This document shows positions 26,505-37,438 of a DNA stretch of 42,522 nt, one piece after another (position 1 is the stretch's first letter; each line of letters begins with the position of its first letter). A program made the translations under genes and the position numbers. The notes below the pieces were generated by a model that saw nothing but the letters and a program-made list of their open reading frames with translations, made no database searches and was not told the origin of the DNA. Origin of the DNA: Roseiarcus sp049514155 (GTDB lineage: Bacteria > Pseudomonadota > Alphaproteobacteria > Rhizobiales > Beijerinckiaceae); assembly GCF_049514155.1 (NCBI RefSeq), contig NZ_JBEKVH010000014.1, positions 1-42,522 of the forward strand. Direction: 5' to 3'.

Positions 26505-28556
26505 ATGTTCACGCGCGCTCTACGCATATGGGCGATGACGGTCGCGCTCGGGGTCGCCGCCGCGGCGACCGGCGCAGCCGCCCAAGGCGCCCCGCCCGCC
26601 AACCGCCTGGCGCTCGTCGTCGGCGAGGCCGCCTATAGCGGCGACGCCCTGCCGACCGCAAGCGCCGATGCGGCGGTGATCGCCCGCTCGCTCGCCGGCG
26701 ACGGCTTCGACGTCACCGAGTTGCACGACCTCGGAACCGCCGATCTCGCCCAGCAATACCAGACCTTTGTCGCCAAGGTCGGCGCCGCCCCGCCCGGCGC
26801 TGCGGTGATGGTCTATTTCGCCGGCCTCGGCGTCAATGTCGGCTGCGACGACTATCTGCTGCCGATCGACGCCCAGATCGCGACCGAAGCCGACGTGCCG
26901 CGGATCGCGCTCAGCATGACAAGGGTGATGAACGATCTCGCGCAGACGCAGTCGCAGTTGCGTCTGGTCATGCTCGACGGCGCGCGGCCGGTTCCCGGTT
27001 CCGTCAGCGCCGTTGCTTTCCCGCGCGGCCTGATCCCTCTGCACCCGCCCGCGGCGACGACCTTCGGCCTTTCGGCCGAAATCCACGATTACGAATCGCC
27101 GCCGAAACCCGGCGACGCCGACGACGCTTATGCGCCGGCCTTCGTCGCCGCAGCGCAGTTGCCGCTCACCGACATCGAGAGCGTCATGCGCGAAACGCGC
27201 GTCATCGCCCATCAGGCGACCGCAGGAGCGCAGACGCCGTGGCAGGAGACCAACCCCTCCCAGCCGCCGTTCACCTTCCCGCTCAACCCCGACCCGGCGC
27301 AGGTTCAGGCGGCGGTCGCCGCCCTGCCGAACTCGACGACGCCGATTGGCGAGCTCGATCCGGAGAGCGCCTATTGGGCCGCGGTGTGGCGCAACGCCGT
27401 TCCCGACTATCAGGCCTATCTCGCCGCTTTCGCGGCGAGCGCGGCGCCGGAGCGCAAAGCGATCATCGAGAACCTGGTCGCGCTGCTGCTGCAACCCAAT
27501 CCGCAATGTCAGGCGAGCGCTGCGCCGCCCCCGCCGCCGACGATCATCTCCGGTCCGGCTTGTCCGGACGGGTTCTACGCCCAGGGCGGCTATGTCGACG
27601 CCTATTGCGCGCCGCTCGCCCCGCCGCCGACGCTGGTGTGTCCGCCCGGCTTCGTTTCGGTGGTCTCCGACGACGGTCTGGCCTGCGGGCCGTTCGTGCC
27701 GCCGCCCGTCCTGATCTGCCCGCCGCGCTTCCACCCCGTCGGCGGACGGTTCTGCGCGCCCGACATCCCCCCGCCGTTCTGCCCGCCGGGATTGCGTCCG
27801 ACATGGCACGACGGCGTGCTCGTCTGCGTGCGCAACGGGCCGCCGCCGCCGATCTGCCCGTTCGGGACTCACCCGGTTTGGAACGGCGCCGGCTACGTCT
27901 GTGGCGGCAATCCGCCCCCGCCCCCGCCGTGCCGCGACGGTCGGCCGAACTGGTTCAATGGCCAATGGTCTTGCCTGACGCCGCCGCCGCCGTCTTGCCC
28001 GCCCGGCCAGACGCCGCAGTGGAATTTCGGCAAGCTGATCTGCGGCGTCGCGCGCCCGCCGATCGGACCCGGCCCCTGCCCGCCAGGATTCATCCCGTCG
28101 CGTCAGGGCGGCGTGTGCATCCCGCTGCGCATCCCCGGACCGACGCCGACTCTGGCGCCGCCGATCATCAAGCTGCCGACGCCGACGCCGACCGGGCCGC
28201 GTCCGCCAATCCTGACGCCGCTGCCGACGTTGACGCTGCCGCCGACGCCGACCCCCACGGGGCTGCGTCCGCCGAAGCTGACGCCGTTGCCGACGTTGAC
28301 TCCGACGCCGCTGCCGACGCTGACGTCGCCGGTCATCCGGACGCCGCTGGTCAGGACTCCGACGCCGAGCCCAACGCCGAAGTTCACGCCGCAGATCGTC
28401 CGTACGCCGCTCGTGACGCCGAGGACGCCGGTGATCGTCCGTACGATGGCGCCGACCGTCATCGAGAGGCCGATGCGCATGGCGCCGCCGAGGGCTCCCA
28501 ACCCGCCCCCACCGCACCCACACTGCGGCGGCCCCGGCCAGCCAAGGTGCCCATGA
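26505..28556 (+). CDS. Secreted caspase-fold pseudopeptidase with eight two-cysteine modules and a Thr-Pro-rich tail
   Basis: The protein has 683 residues from ATG 26505, which has GGGAGG just upstream and opens onto a signal peptide (about residues 1-27, ending A-A-A-Q-G). Residues 33-270 follow the peptidase C14 (caspase-like) p20 pattern: R-L-A-L-V-V-G, A-D-A-A-V-I-A-R-S-L and V-M-V-Y-F-A-G-L-G. The catalytic His of the usual G-H-G is Leu108. In Q-L-R-L-V-M-L-D-G-A-R-P the Cys of the usual D-A-C-R is Ala160. It should therefore be proteolytically inactive. Residues 353-538 hold eight modules of about 25 residues, each C-P-P-G-like at the front with a second Cys near the end, separated by Pro runs. 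A Thr/Pro-rich tail follows to about 660. Function is unknown; an envelope scaffold or binding protein is a guess. Confidence 0.8.
   Translation: MFTRALRIWAMTVALGVAAAATGAAAQGAPPANRLALVVGEAAYSGDALPTASADAAVIARSLAGDGFDVTELHDLGTADLAQQYQTFVAKVGAAPPGAAVMVYFAGLGVNVGCDDYLLPIDAQIATEADVPRIALSMTRVMNDLAQTQSQLRLVMLDGARPVPGSVSAVAFPRGLIPLHPPAATTFGLSAEIHDYESPPKPGDADDAYAPAFVAAAQLPLTDIESVMRETRVIAHQATAGAQTPWQETNPSQPPFTFPLNPDPAQVQAAVAALPNSTTPIGELDPESAYWAAVWRNAVPDYQAYLAAFAASAAPERKAIIENLVALLLQPNPQCQASAAPPPPPTIISGPACPDGFYAQGGYVDAYCAPLAPPPTLVCPPGFVSVVSDDGLACGPFVPPPVLICPPRFHPVGGRFCAPDIPPPFCPPGLRPTWHDGVLVCVRNGPPPPICPFGTHPVWNGAGYVCGGNPPPPPPCRDGRPNWFNGQWSCLTPPPPSCPPGQTPQWNFGKLICGVARPPIGPGPCPPGFIPSRQGGVCIPLRIPGPTPTLAPPIIKLPTPTPTGPRPPILTPLPTLTLPPTPTPTGLRPPKLTPLPTLTPTPLPTLTSPVIRTPLVRTPTPSPTPKFTPQIVRTPLVTPRTPVIVRTMAPTVIERPMRMAPPRAPNPPPPHPHCGGPGQPRCP
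27561..28118 (+). repeat. Eight in-frame modules, two cysteines each (within the caspase-fold gene)
   Basis: Module starts read C-P-D-G-F, C-P-P-G-F, C-P-P-R-F, C-P-P-G-L, C-P-F-G-T, C-R-D-G-R, C-P-P-G-Q and C-P-P-G-F. Each has a second Cys 13-16 residues on, giving 16 cysteines, and most have an aromatic or Trp-containing centre (such as P-x-W-x-x-G). Pro-rich linkers separate them. In the oxidising periplasm each module could close one disulfide. Confidence 0.85.
28176..28307 (+). repeat. 66-bp tandem repeat encoding a Thr-Pro-rich 22-residue unit
   Basis: Two direct copies with a 66-base period (starting at 28176 and 28242) encode P-T-P-T-P-T-G-x-R-P-P-x-L-T-P-L-P-T-L-T twice. Shorter T-P-L-P-T-L-T and R-T-P-L-V echoes follow to about 28430. 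The tail resembles cell-wall or envelope-spanning linkers. Confidence 0.8.
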
Positions 28557-28564
28557 CGACCATC

Positions 28565-28588
28565 GCGGCGAGCCCATCGGCTCGCCGC
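28565..28588 (+). terminator. Hairpin after the caspase-fold gene
   Basis: GCGGCGAGCC-CATC-GGCTCGCCGC is a perfect 10-bp stem with a 4-base loop, nine bases after the stop codon. No T-run follows, so it is a hairpin-type end signal rather than a canonical intrinsic terminator. Confidence 0.5.
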
Positions 28589-28708
28589 TCCGCCTAAGCA
28601 AAAACCGACGGCGGTTTGACGACGGCCGCCGATTGGGCGACAAAAAACGCGCTAAACCTGTTTGATTTTTTTCGCCCGTCATTCAACGCGGATAACGAAA
28701 CGTCCCAT

Positions 28709-28732
28709 GCCGCCGCGTTCTATCGCGGCGGC
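28709..28732 (+). promoter_or_regulatory. 5' untranslated stem-loop before the small secreted protein
   Basis: GCCGCCGCG-TTCTAT-CGCGGCGGC is a perfect 9-bp stem ending 24 bases before the ATG at 28757. The ribosome binding site AGGAG lies between stem and start and stays unpaired. The stem could stabilise the mRNA or set its 5' end. No known riboswitch class was recognised. Confidence 0.35.
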
Positions 28733-28756
28733 TCAGCCGACTAGGAGATCATCCCG

Positions 28757-29026
28757 ATGAAGACGTTCCTCCTCGCCGCCGCGACCCTTGCGACGCTGTC
28801 CGTCCCCGCTTGGGCGGCCGATCCGAACTTCTGCGCCGAATACGCGCGCGACGCGGTGCGCCAGGTCAACGTCAATATGACGATCCCTGGTTGCTTCCGC
28901 GGCTTCGACGCGCGCTGGAATCGCGACTACGGGGTTCATTACGGCTGGTGCCTCGGCGCCCCCTATGAGGCGGCCAACCGCGAGCGGGCGATCCGCGCCG
29001 AGCGCCTGCGGGAATGCCGCTACTGA
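28757..29026 (+). CDS. Small secreted cysteine-containing protein
   Basis: The 89-residue protein has a clear Sec signal peptide (MKTFLLAAATLATLSVPAWA, cleavage likely after A-W-A). The mature part of about 70 residues contains four cysteines (F-C-A-E-Y, P-G-C-F, G-W-C-L-G, R-E-C-R-Y), many Arg and Tyr, and W-N-R-D-Y-G-V-H-Y-G-W-C at its centre. Two disulfides are plausible. Similar short proteins occur in Hyphomicrobiales but have no known function. AGGAG precedes the start. It ends seven bases inside the convergent exoR-like gene. Confidence 0.75.
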   Translation: MKTFLLAAATLATLSVPAWAADPNFCAEYARDAVRQVNVNMTIPGCFRGFDARWNRDYGVHYGWCLGAPYEAANRERAIRAERLRECRY

Positions 29027-30036
29027 AGCGGCGGCTCGCCGTCCGAGGGAGCAAAACTCGGCGGCGGCGCGCCGGTGAACGGCCGCAGCATGCCGGGCAG
29101 CTCGACGAAGCCGGCGATGAACCCGCGCGGCTTGGCGTCTGAGGCGATCTCGGGCCCGCGCGCGTCCTTGCCGCGCGCGCTCAGAAGCGCGGCGGCGACC
29201 TGACGGTCGTCGTCGCTCGCCGCATTCCAATCCTTGCCGTAGAGGTCGCGGACCCATTCGTCCTTCGGACCCTGCGCCGCGGTCTTGGCCAGCGTCAGCC
29301 ACATCAGGCCGCGCGCGCGTTGGCGCGGCACCCCCTCGCCGACGAACAGCAGGTGGCCGAGCAGCGCCTGGGCCGGATGATGGCCCTTGTCGGCGGCGAG
29401 CGCGAGCCATTGGGCCGCGCGCATATTGTTGCGCGCGAGCCCCGCCGCGCCGTCCATATACATGCGAGCGAGATTGTATTGCGCATCCGAGTCGCCGAAA
29501 TTGGTCGCGGCGAACTGGAACATCTCCAACGCGCGCTCAGGATCCGGCTTGATCTCGCTGTTGGGAATGCCGTTAAGGCAATAAACGCCGACCGCCACGA
29601 AAGCGTTGGAGATCGCGGCGACGTCCGGCCGGTCGGGATCGTCCTCGTTATAGCTTTCGACCAGACGCTCGAAATAGGCGTAGGCCTTGGCGTCGTCGCG
29701 CGGCACGCCCTCGCCGCGGGCGTACATGCGTCCGAGCTTCCATTGCGCCAGCGGCTGGCCGCCGTCGGCGGCATAGGTGAGCGCCTGGACCGAGGACTGC
29801 GCGTCGCCAGCCATCAGATCCTGCACGCCAGCCTGGAAAGCCTGCTCGACGCTGGTGAAGGACTGGACCGGGATCTTGGCCGGACCGTTCGGTTTCGTGC
29901 CGTCAAGCGCGAACGCCGTCGCGCCCTGCCATCCGAGGAGGCCGATCGCGAGAGCAAGAATGGTGAAGGAGCGCTGGGAATCGGCGCCGAATCCGGTCCG
30001 GGCGGTTCTCATCTCGGGTACCGACCACACGCGCAT
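29020..30036 (-). CDS. exoR: ExoR-type periplasmic Sel1-repeat regulator
   Basis: The 338-residue protein has an N-terminal hydrophobic export segment (about residues 25-44, ending A-T-A-F-A), followed by L-D-G-T-K-P. Sel1-like TPR repeats come next: A-Q-W-K-L-G-R-M-Y-A-R-G-E-G-V-P-R-D-D, A-Q-Y-N-L-A-R-M-Y-M-D-G and A-Q-A-L-L-G-H-L-L-F-V-G-E-G-V-P-R-Q-R-A-R-G-L. The order and the K-P-D-P-E-R-A segment match rhizobial ExoR, which in the periplasm holds back the ExoS/ChvI two-component system and so controls exopolysaccharide and motility. exoS and chvI are not in the window. GAGG lies ten bases before ATG 30036; ATG 30012 is a weaker alternative. The Pro-rich C-terminal end is longer than usual. 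Confidence 0.85.
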   Translation of the reverse strand: MRVWSVPEMRTARTGFGADSQRSFTILALAIGLLGWQGATAFALDGTKPNGPAKIPVQSFTSVEQAFQAGVQDLMAGDAQSSVQALTYAADGGQPLAQWKLGRMYARGEGVPRDDAKAYAYFERLVESYNEDDPDRPDVAAISNAFVAVGVYCLNGIPNSEIKPDPERALEMFQFAATNFGDSDAQYNLARMYMDGAAGLARNNMRAAQWLALAADKGHHPAQALLGHLLFVGEGVPRQRARGLMWLTLAKTAAQGPKDEWVRDLYGKDWNAASDDDRQVAAALLSARGKDARGPEIASDAKPRGFIAGFVELPGMLRPFTGAPPPSFAPSDGEPPLQ

Positions 30037-30198
30037 TCTGTTCCAACCTCGCCCGCCCGCACGGCGCGACCCCCGGAATTCTCGCCGCGGGGGAATTGGC
30101 TTTCGCCTGTTCCGCAGCAGGCAAATAGCTCGGGGTTTATGGCGCAATCTGGGCGCAAGGGGGTTGGAATCCCGGCGGTTTCACTTTGCCAAGCGCCT

Positions 30199-30214
30199 GT
30201 TGCTCAATTGCAAC
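30199..30214. promoter_or_regulatory. Small inverted repeat between valS and exoR
   Basis: GTTGC-TCAATT-GCAAC has perfect 5-bp arms. It sits in the 217-base gap upstream of exoR and downstream of valS, 40 bases past the valS stop. It could belong to the exoR regulatory region or to the valS transcript end. Support is symmetry only. Confidence 0.2.
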
Positions 30215-30253
30215 GAATCCCGCTGCGGCCGCCTGCTGACCCGGTCTAGAGGA

Positions 30254-33133
<2,880 letters not shown>

Positions 33134-33310
33134 CTGGGGGCGACCGGCACGGCTGTGGCCGAGCGCGGCGCGACGGCGGCCCGGCGGGTTGAAGAACGCG
33201 GCGCGGCGCGAGGCCGGCGCGAAAAACGCTGGCCCGTCGGTGAAACGCGCGACGGCCGCGCCCGCTTAATGCCAGCGCGCTCGCGAATGTCAACGTGGGG
33301 ATGCGCCGCG

Positions 33311-33330
33311 GCCGGGCGACGAGGCCCGGC
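33311..33330 (-). terminator. Hairpin after popZ
   Basis: GCCGGGC-GACGAG-GCCCGGC is a perfect 7-bp stem, 24 bases past the popZ stop on the minus strand and before valS. No T-run follows. It could attenuate or end the popZ transcript. Confidence 0.35.
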
Positions 33331-33353
33331 GCGGCTTCATAAACGCCAGCCGC

Positions 33354-33914
33354 TCAGCGGCCGCCGCGCGCGACCCGCTGGATCTCGGCCCGCACCAGCC
33401 GCTCGACCATGCTGGGGAGATTCTCGTCGAGCCAGGCCTTCAGCAGCGGCCGCAGGATTTCGCGCGCCGCGTTCTCGGCGAGTTCGGCGCTCTGCAGCGC
33501 GAGGCTGGTCGAGAGGGCCTCGAACGCAGCCGAAACGGCCTCGTCGGCCTGGTCGGACAGCAGCGGCGCCGCCGCCTCGGTCGCCGGCGCCGGCTCGGGC
33601 TTGGGCGCGCTTGCGGGCGCGGCCGTCTGTGGCTGCGGCTGGCTCCACACCACTTTCGGCGTCGGCGGTTCGGCCGGCGGCGGCGGTTCGGCGGCGCGCG
33701 TCGACGCCAAATCGTCCTTGGAATAGACGATCTGCGGCCCGCTTGGCGACGCATCCGACTTCGGCGCAGTCCGCGCCGCGACGGGCTCGCGGTCGTCGGC
33801 GATGATCGAGCGGATGGAGGCGAGGATCTCCTCCATCGACGGCTCGTGAGCGCGTTGGGCGCGGCGCAGCGCGTCGAGGTCGCGTTCGCCCGGCGTGGAA
33901 TTGGGTGCGTTCAT
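33354..33914 (-). CDS. popZ: PopZ-type polar organising protein (DUF2497)
   Basis: The 186-residue protein has the three-part layout of PopZ, which forms a condensate at the cell pole and binds chromosome-partition and cell-cycle proteins. A short N-terminal helix contains E-P-S-M-E-E-I-L-A-S-I-R-S-I-I-A-D-D. A disordered Pro/Ala/Glu-rich linker spans about residues 60-120. The conserved C-terminal helices run from L-R-P-L-L-K-A-W-L-D-E-N-L-P to V-E-R-L-V-R-A-E-I. The start at 33914 removes a 34-residue basic upstream extension that has no family support. It sits between tolC and valS, as in many alphaproteobacteria. Confidence 0.9.
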   Translation of the reverse strand: MNAPNSTPGERDLDALRRAQRAHEPSMEEILASIRSIIADDREPVAARTAPKSDASPSGPQIVYSKDDLASTRAAEPPPPAEPPTPKVVWSQPQPQTAAPASAPKPEPAPATEAAAPLLSDQADEAVSAAFEALSTSLALQSAELAENAAREILRPLLKAWLDENLPSMVERLVRAEIQRVARGGR

Positions 33915-34062
33915 GGGTTTCCGCCTCCGCGCCGTCCGGCGCGTCATCGAACCGCCTGACCGGCGATCGGATTTTCTTCTGCTGACAAAGGTGAACGACT
34001 CGGACCTCGGACGCAAGACCGAGACGGCGCGCAGCGCAGCGAAATTGCGCGGCGAGGCCCTC

Positions 34063-35478
34063 TTACTTGCCGTCCGGCGTGCGCACGCCCCACAGCTTGT
34101 TCTTCACCTGGTCGAAATGGACCCGCGGGTCGTACTCGGGCACGGCGAGGCCGAGCGTCTGAATCGACAGCCGCCCGACCGCCGACAGCAGGCTGTACGA
34201 ATTGACGACGCTGTCGTGCTGTGCGGTGACGAGTTGGACCCTCGCGTTGAGCAAAGCCTGCTGCGCGTTGAGGACGTCGAGCGTCGTGCGCTGGCCGACC
34301 TTGGCTTCCTCGCGCACGCCGGCGAGCGCCACTTCCGCCGCCTGGACCTCGGCGCGTGCGGCGCGCAAAACGCCGGATGAATTCGAGTTCGCGCCCCAGG
34401 CCGCGACCACCGCGGCGCGGACCTTGTCGCGCTGCAGGTCGGTTTGCAGCTCGGTTTGGCCGAGTTGCTCCTTGGCTTGGCGCGTGCCGGCGTAAGTCGC
34501 GCCGCCGTCCCAGATCGGAATGGTGATCTGGCCCATCAGCGATTCGGTGAGCGCTTGGCTGCCGACCGGGTCGCCGGAAACGTCGAAGCGCTTGGTGACC
34601 TGACCGGTCAGCCCGACCGTCGGATAGAGCGCGCCTTCGGCGATCTTCACCTGCAAAGCCGCAGCGTCGATTCCGTGCAGCATCGCGACGATCGCAGGGT
34701 GTTCGAGCTGCGAAATCGCGATCGCCTCCGGAAGGACCTTGGGCAACTGGCGAATCAGCGGCGCGACTGGGGTCAGGCTCTTGGGATCGTCGCCGATCGC
34801 CTGGCGATAATTGGCGAGCGAGGCCTGCAATTGCGATTGCGCGCCGAGCGCGGTGGCGCGCGCGCCGGCGAGACTCGCCTCGGCCTGCGCGACGTCGGTG
34901 CGCGTCACCTCGCCGACGTTGAAGCGGTCCTGGGTCTGGCGCAACTGTTCCTGCAACACCTCGACGTTGTTGCGGTCGAGATCGAGGATCGCGGTGTCGC
35001 GCATCACGTCCATGTAATAGCCGACGGCGCTGAGCAGCACGTTCTGCTCGGTGTTGCGCAATTGCTCGCGCGCGCCGAACACGCCGGATTCGGCCTGGCG
35101 CACCGAATTTCCGGTGCGATCGCCGTTCCACACGTTCTGCGTGACAGTGACGCCGTAGCCGCGCGGCCGAGAGCTCACGTCGAGCGGGTTTGGATAGCCC
35201 GCGCCCAGGCCGGAGGCCAGCGTGTTCGACATGGCGGCGTCGCCCTCGGCCGAGACGTCGGGCATATAGCCAGCGTTCGCCTTGGGGATGTTTTCGTCCT
35301 GCACGCGCACGGCGGCGCGTTGTTGATTGATGTCAGGGTTGTTGAGATAGGCCTTGGCCAGCGCGCCGCCAATGGTTTCGGCGCGCGCGCCCGTCGCCAG
35401 CAACGCGACCGCCATTGCGACGATCGCGGCTCCCTGCAGCCAAGCGCGCGCCATCGTCGATTTCATAACACAAGCCAT
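34063..35478 (-). CDS. tolC: TolC family outer-membrane efflux/secretion channel
   Basis: The 471-residue protein has a signal peptide ending at A-R-A before E-T-I. The mature part is two tandem repeats of the TolC helical barrel, beginning A-L-A-K-A-Y-L-N-N-P-D-I-N and containing the G-x-x-R-x-V repeat-type element L-R-Q-T-Q-D-R-F-N-V-G-E-V-T-R-T-D-V in one half and V-G-Q-R-T-T-L-D-V-L-N in the other. It would form the trimeric exit duct for RND pumps and type I secretion. Start 35478 has AGGGG six bases upstream; ATG 35466 lacks one. pcm is 264 bases upstream and popZ downstream, all on the minus strand. Confidence 0.93.
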   Translation of the reverse strand: MACVMKSTMARAWLQGAAIVAMAVALLATGARAETIGGALAKAYLNNPDINQQRAAVRVQDENIPKANAGYMPDVSAEGDAAMSNTLASGLGAGYPNPLDVSSRPRGYGVTVTQNVWNGDRTGNSVRQAESGVFGAREQLRNTEQNVLLSAVGYYMDVMRDTAILDLDRNNVEVLQEQLRQTQDRFNVGEVTRTDVAQAEASLAGARATALGAQSQLQASLANYRQAIGDDPKSLTPVAPLIRQLPKVLPEAIAISQLEHPAIVAMLHGIDAAALQVKIAEGALYPTVGLTGQVTKRFDVSGDPVGSQALTESLMGQITIPIWDGGATYAGTRQAKEQLGQTELQTDLQRDKVRAAVVAAWGANSNSSGVLRAARAEVQAAEVALAGVREEAKVGQRTTLDVLNAQQALLNARVQLVTAQHDSVVNSYSLLSAVGRLSIQTLGLAVPEYDPRVHFDQVKNKLWGVRTPDGK

Positions 35479-35741
35479 TGCAGCCCCTACGGCGCGTCCT
35501 CGGCTTCTGCTGCGGTCCCGCCCTTGGCGGGTTGTGGCGGCTTGAGCCGACTTAACGCGCAGAAACGACACACGCCCAGCTTGCCAATGTATAGGCAAAG
35601 CGAGTCGTCCGGCTACTGCCGGCCATCAATTCGAGGCCAAATCTCCCCAAAATTCAAGCGAGCGTCGCATTCTTGCGACACCCGGACCCCAGCTCGAGAT
35701 TTCAAGGCGCGCCACGTCGGCCGGCAATCACATTGCCGCGA

Positions 35742-36413
35742 TCAAAAGGCGAAGCTCGACGCCCGCTTGAACGCCTCCAAAGCGGTCGCGCGGGTCTCGA
35801 ACAGCGCGCGTCGCCCGAAGCCGGCCGCGCGCCGCTCGATCAGCGTCGCTTCCGGCGTCCCCGCGCGGCAATCGACGCCGACCAGCCGGCCATTCTCGGC
35901 CAGTTCGGCGAGCAACGCGTCCGGCGAAACCTCGAACGCGCCTTCGACGACGATGACGTCGAACGGCCCGCGCCCTTTGGCGCCCGCCGCGAGATCGCCT
36001 TCGACGATCTCGATCCCCGCTCGTCCGTTCAACAGCTTGCGCGCCGCGGCGGCGGCGCCGGGGTCGCTTTCCAGCGCCACGACGCGGGCGCCGAGATGTT
36101 CGAGAATCGCCGCTCCGTAGCCCGCGCCGCCGCCGACGTCGAGCACGCGCTCACCCGGCTTCACCTCCGCCGCCTGGATGAGTCGCGCCAGCGCCGTCGG
36201 CGCCAGCAACCGGCGAGTCTGCGAGCCCAGCGACGGCTGGTCGCTGTCGAGATAGGCGAAGCGGGCCATGTCCGGCGCGACGAAAGCCTCGCGCGGCGTA
36301 TCGAGAAACGCCGCCAACAGGTCGAGATCGTTGACGTCGCACACGCGCAGCTGGCCGTTGACCATCTTCAGCCGGTGCGCGGCGGCGTCCCTGTCCAAAG
36401 CCGTCAAAGCCAT
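35742..36413 (-). CDS. pcm: Protein-L-isoaspartate O-methyltransferase family protein
   Basis: The 223-residue SAM-dependent methyltransferase is of the PCMT family. The SAM-binding motif I is V-L-D-V-G-G-G-A-G-Y-G-A-A-I-L at about residues 90-104, followed by A-L-E-S-D-P in the next strand and F-D-V-I-V-V-E-G-A-F. The N-terminal M-V-N-G-Q-L-R segment fits the short alphaproteobacterial PCMT type next to tolC. That subgroup has a divergent substrate loop, so isoaspartate repair is likely but unproven. The start at 36413 avoids reading into the tRNA-Cys gene, which a longer frame would do. Confidence 0.88.
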   Translation of the reverse strand: MALTALDRDAAAHRLKMVNGQLRVCDVNDLDLLAAFLDTPREAFVAPDMARFAYLDSDQPSLGSQTRRLLAPTALARLIQAAEVKPGERVLDVGGGAGYGAAILEHLGARVVALESDPGAAAAARKLLNGRAGIEIVEGDLAAGAKGRGPFDVIVVEGAFEVSPDALLAELAENGRLVGVDCRAGTPEATLIERRAAGFGRRALFETRATALEAFKRASSFAF

Positions 36414-36476
36414 TCGAATCGCCCCGCCCTGGTTGTGGCATGGCGCCGCAGCCGGCGGCGCGCCGAAGGAAGGAAG

Positions 36477-36550
36477 TGGAGGCCTCGCCCGGAATCGAAC
36501 CGGGGTGCAAGGATTTGCAGTCCTCTGCGTAGCCACTCCGCCACGAGGCC
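36477..36550 (-). tRNA. tRNA-Cys (anticodon GCA)
   Basis: The minus-strand sequence begins GGCCTCG and ends CGAGGCC-T-CCA, giving a perfect 7-bp acceptor stem, the U73 discriminator that marks tRNA-Cys, and an encoded CCA. The T arm is CCGGG-TTCGATT-CCCGG-like. The anticodon stem-loop is GAGGA-CTGCAAA-TCCTT-like, with anticodon GCA. The length is 74 bases including CCA. The gene lies between pcm and pcs. Confidence 0.95.
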
Positions 36551-36638
36551 GTGCCGCGGCCGATCCCCTGCGGCCGCAGCGGGGCGGGCTATAGCAAGTT
36601 TAGCCGCGCGCCGGCAAGACGGCGCCGGCCGCCGCGGC

Positions 36639-37355
36639 TTAACGGCGCGGCCAGATCGGTCGCCGGGCGAGCGGCAGCAGCAGGAAATAGACGGCGAGCG
36701 CCGACAGACCGACCGTCACCCAGGTCTGCGGCTGCAGCCCCTCGACGATCGCGACGGCGGCGAGCGCGAACCAGAGAACCGTCGCGGCGATCGTCAGCGG
36801 CCGCAGGCGGCGCACCCGCAGCGGATGGACGAAGACGACCGGCGCGAACATCGCCGCGGTCGCCGCGAGCGTCAGCGCGGCGTTGATCGGCCACGGCCAG
36901 CGCAGCACGAACAGATAGAACGCGAACACGTTCCAGATCGCCGGAAAGCCGCGAAACCAATAGTCGTTGGTCTTCATCCGCGTGTCGGCGAAATAGAGCG
37001 CCGAGGCGATGACGACGACGAGGCCGATCCAGAAGGCGACCGTCGACGGCATCAGGTCGGAGCGCCACATCGCCACCACCGGCACCAGAACGTAGGTGAG
37101 GAAATCGACCACCAAGTCGAGCACGGCGCCGTCGATCGTCGCCGCCGTCTCGCTGACCTTGGCGAAGCGCGCCAACGTTCCGTCGATGCCGTCGATGAAC
37201 AGCGCCAGGCCGAGCCAAGCGAAACAGACGGGGAAATGGCGCTCGATCGCCGCATCGAGAGCGAGCAGCGCGACGGCGCCGCCGGAGGCGGTGAAGACGT
37301 GGACCGAGAACCCCGCGACGCGGCGAACCGGCATGGCTTTGCGCGCGCTCGTCAT
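36639..37355 (-). CDS. pcs: Phosphatidylcholine synthase
   Basis: The 238-residue inner-membrane CDP-alcohol phosphatidyltransferase condenses CDP-diacylglycerol directly with choline. The motif D58-G-T-L-A-R63, a spacer of twelve residues, then G76-x3-D80-x3-D84 is the Pcs form of the family signature. About six to eight membrane helices are visible. W-F-R-G-F-P-A-I-W-N and Y-F-A-D-T-R-M-K-T-N also match. AGGA lies ten bases before ATG 37355; a far upstream frame extension to 37799 runs over the divergent hydroxylase gene and is rejected. Pcs is characteristic of host-associated and related alphaproteobacteria. Confidence 0.93.
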   Translation of the reverse strand: MTSARKAMPVRRVAGFSVHVFTASGGAVALLALDAAIERHFPVCFAWLGLALFIDGIDGTLARFAKVSETAATIDGAVLDLVVDFLTYVLVPVVAMWRSDLMPSTVAFWIGLVVVIASALYFADTRMKTNDYWFRGFPAIWNVFAFYLFVLRWPWPINAALTLAATAAMFAPVVFVHPLRVRRLRPLTIAATVLWFALAAVAIVEGLQPQTWVTVGLSALAVYFLLLPLARRPIWPRR

Positions 37356-37438
37356 GCCGATTCGTCCTGAAGCCCCCGCCGCCCGCAACCGGCCGGGCCG
37401 GCTGGACAGCTTAAAAGCATGCATGTCAGGATAGGGCA

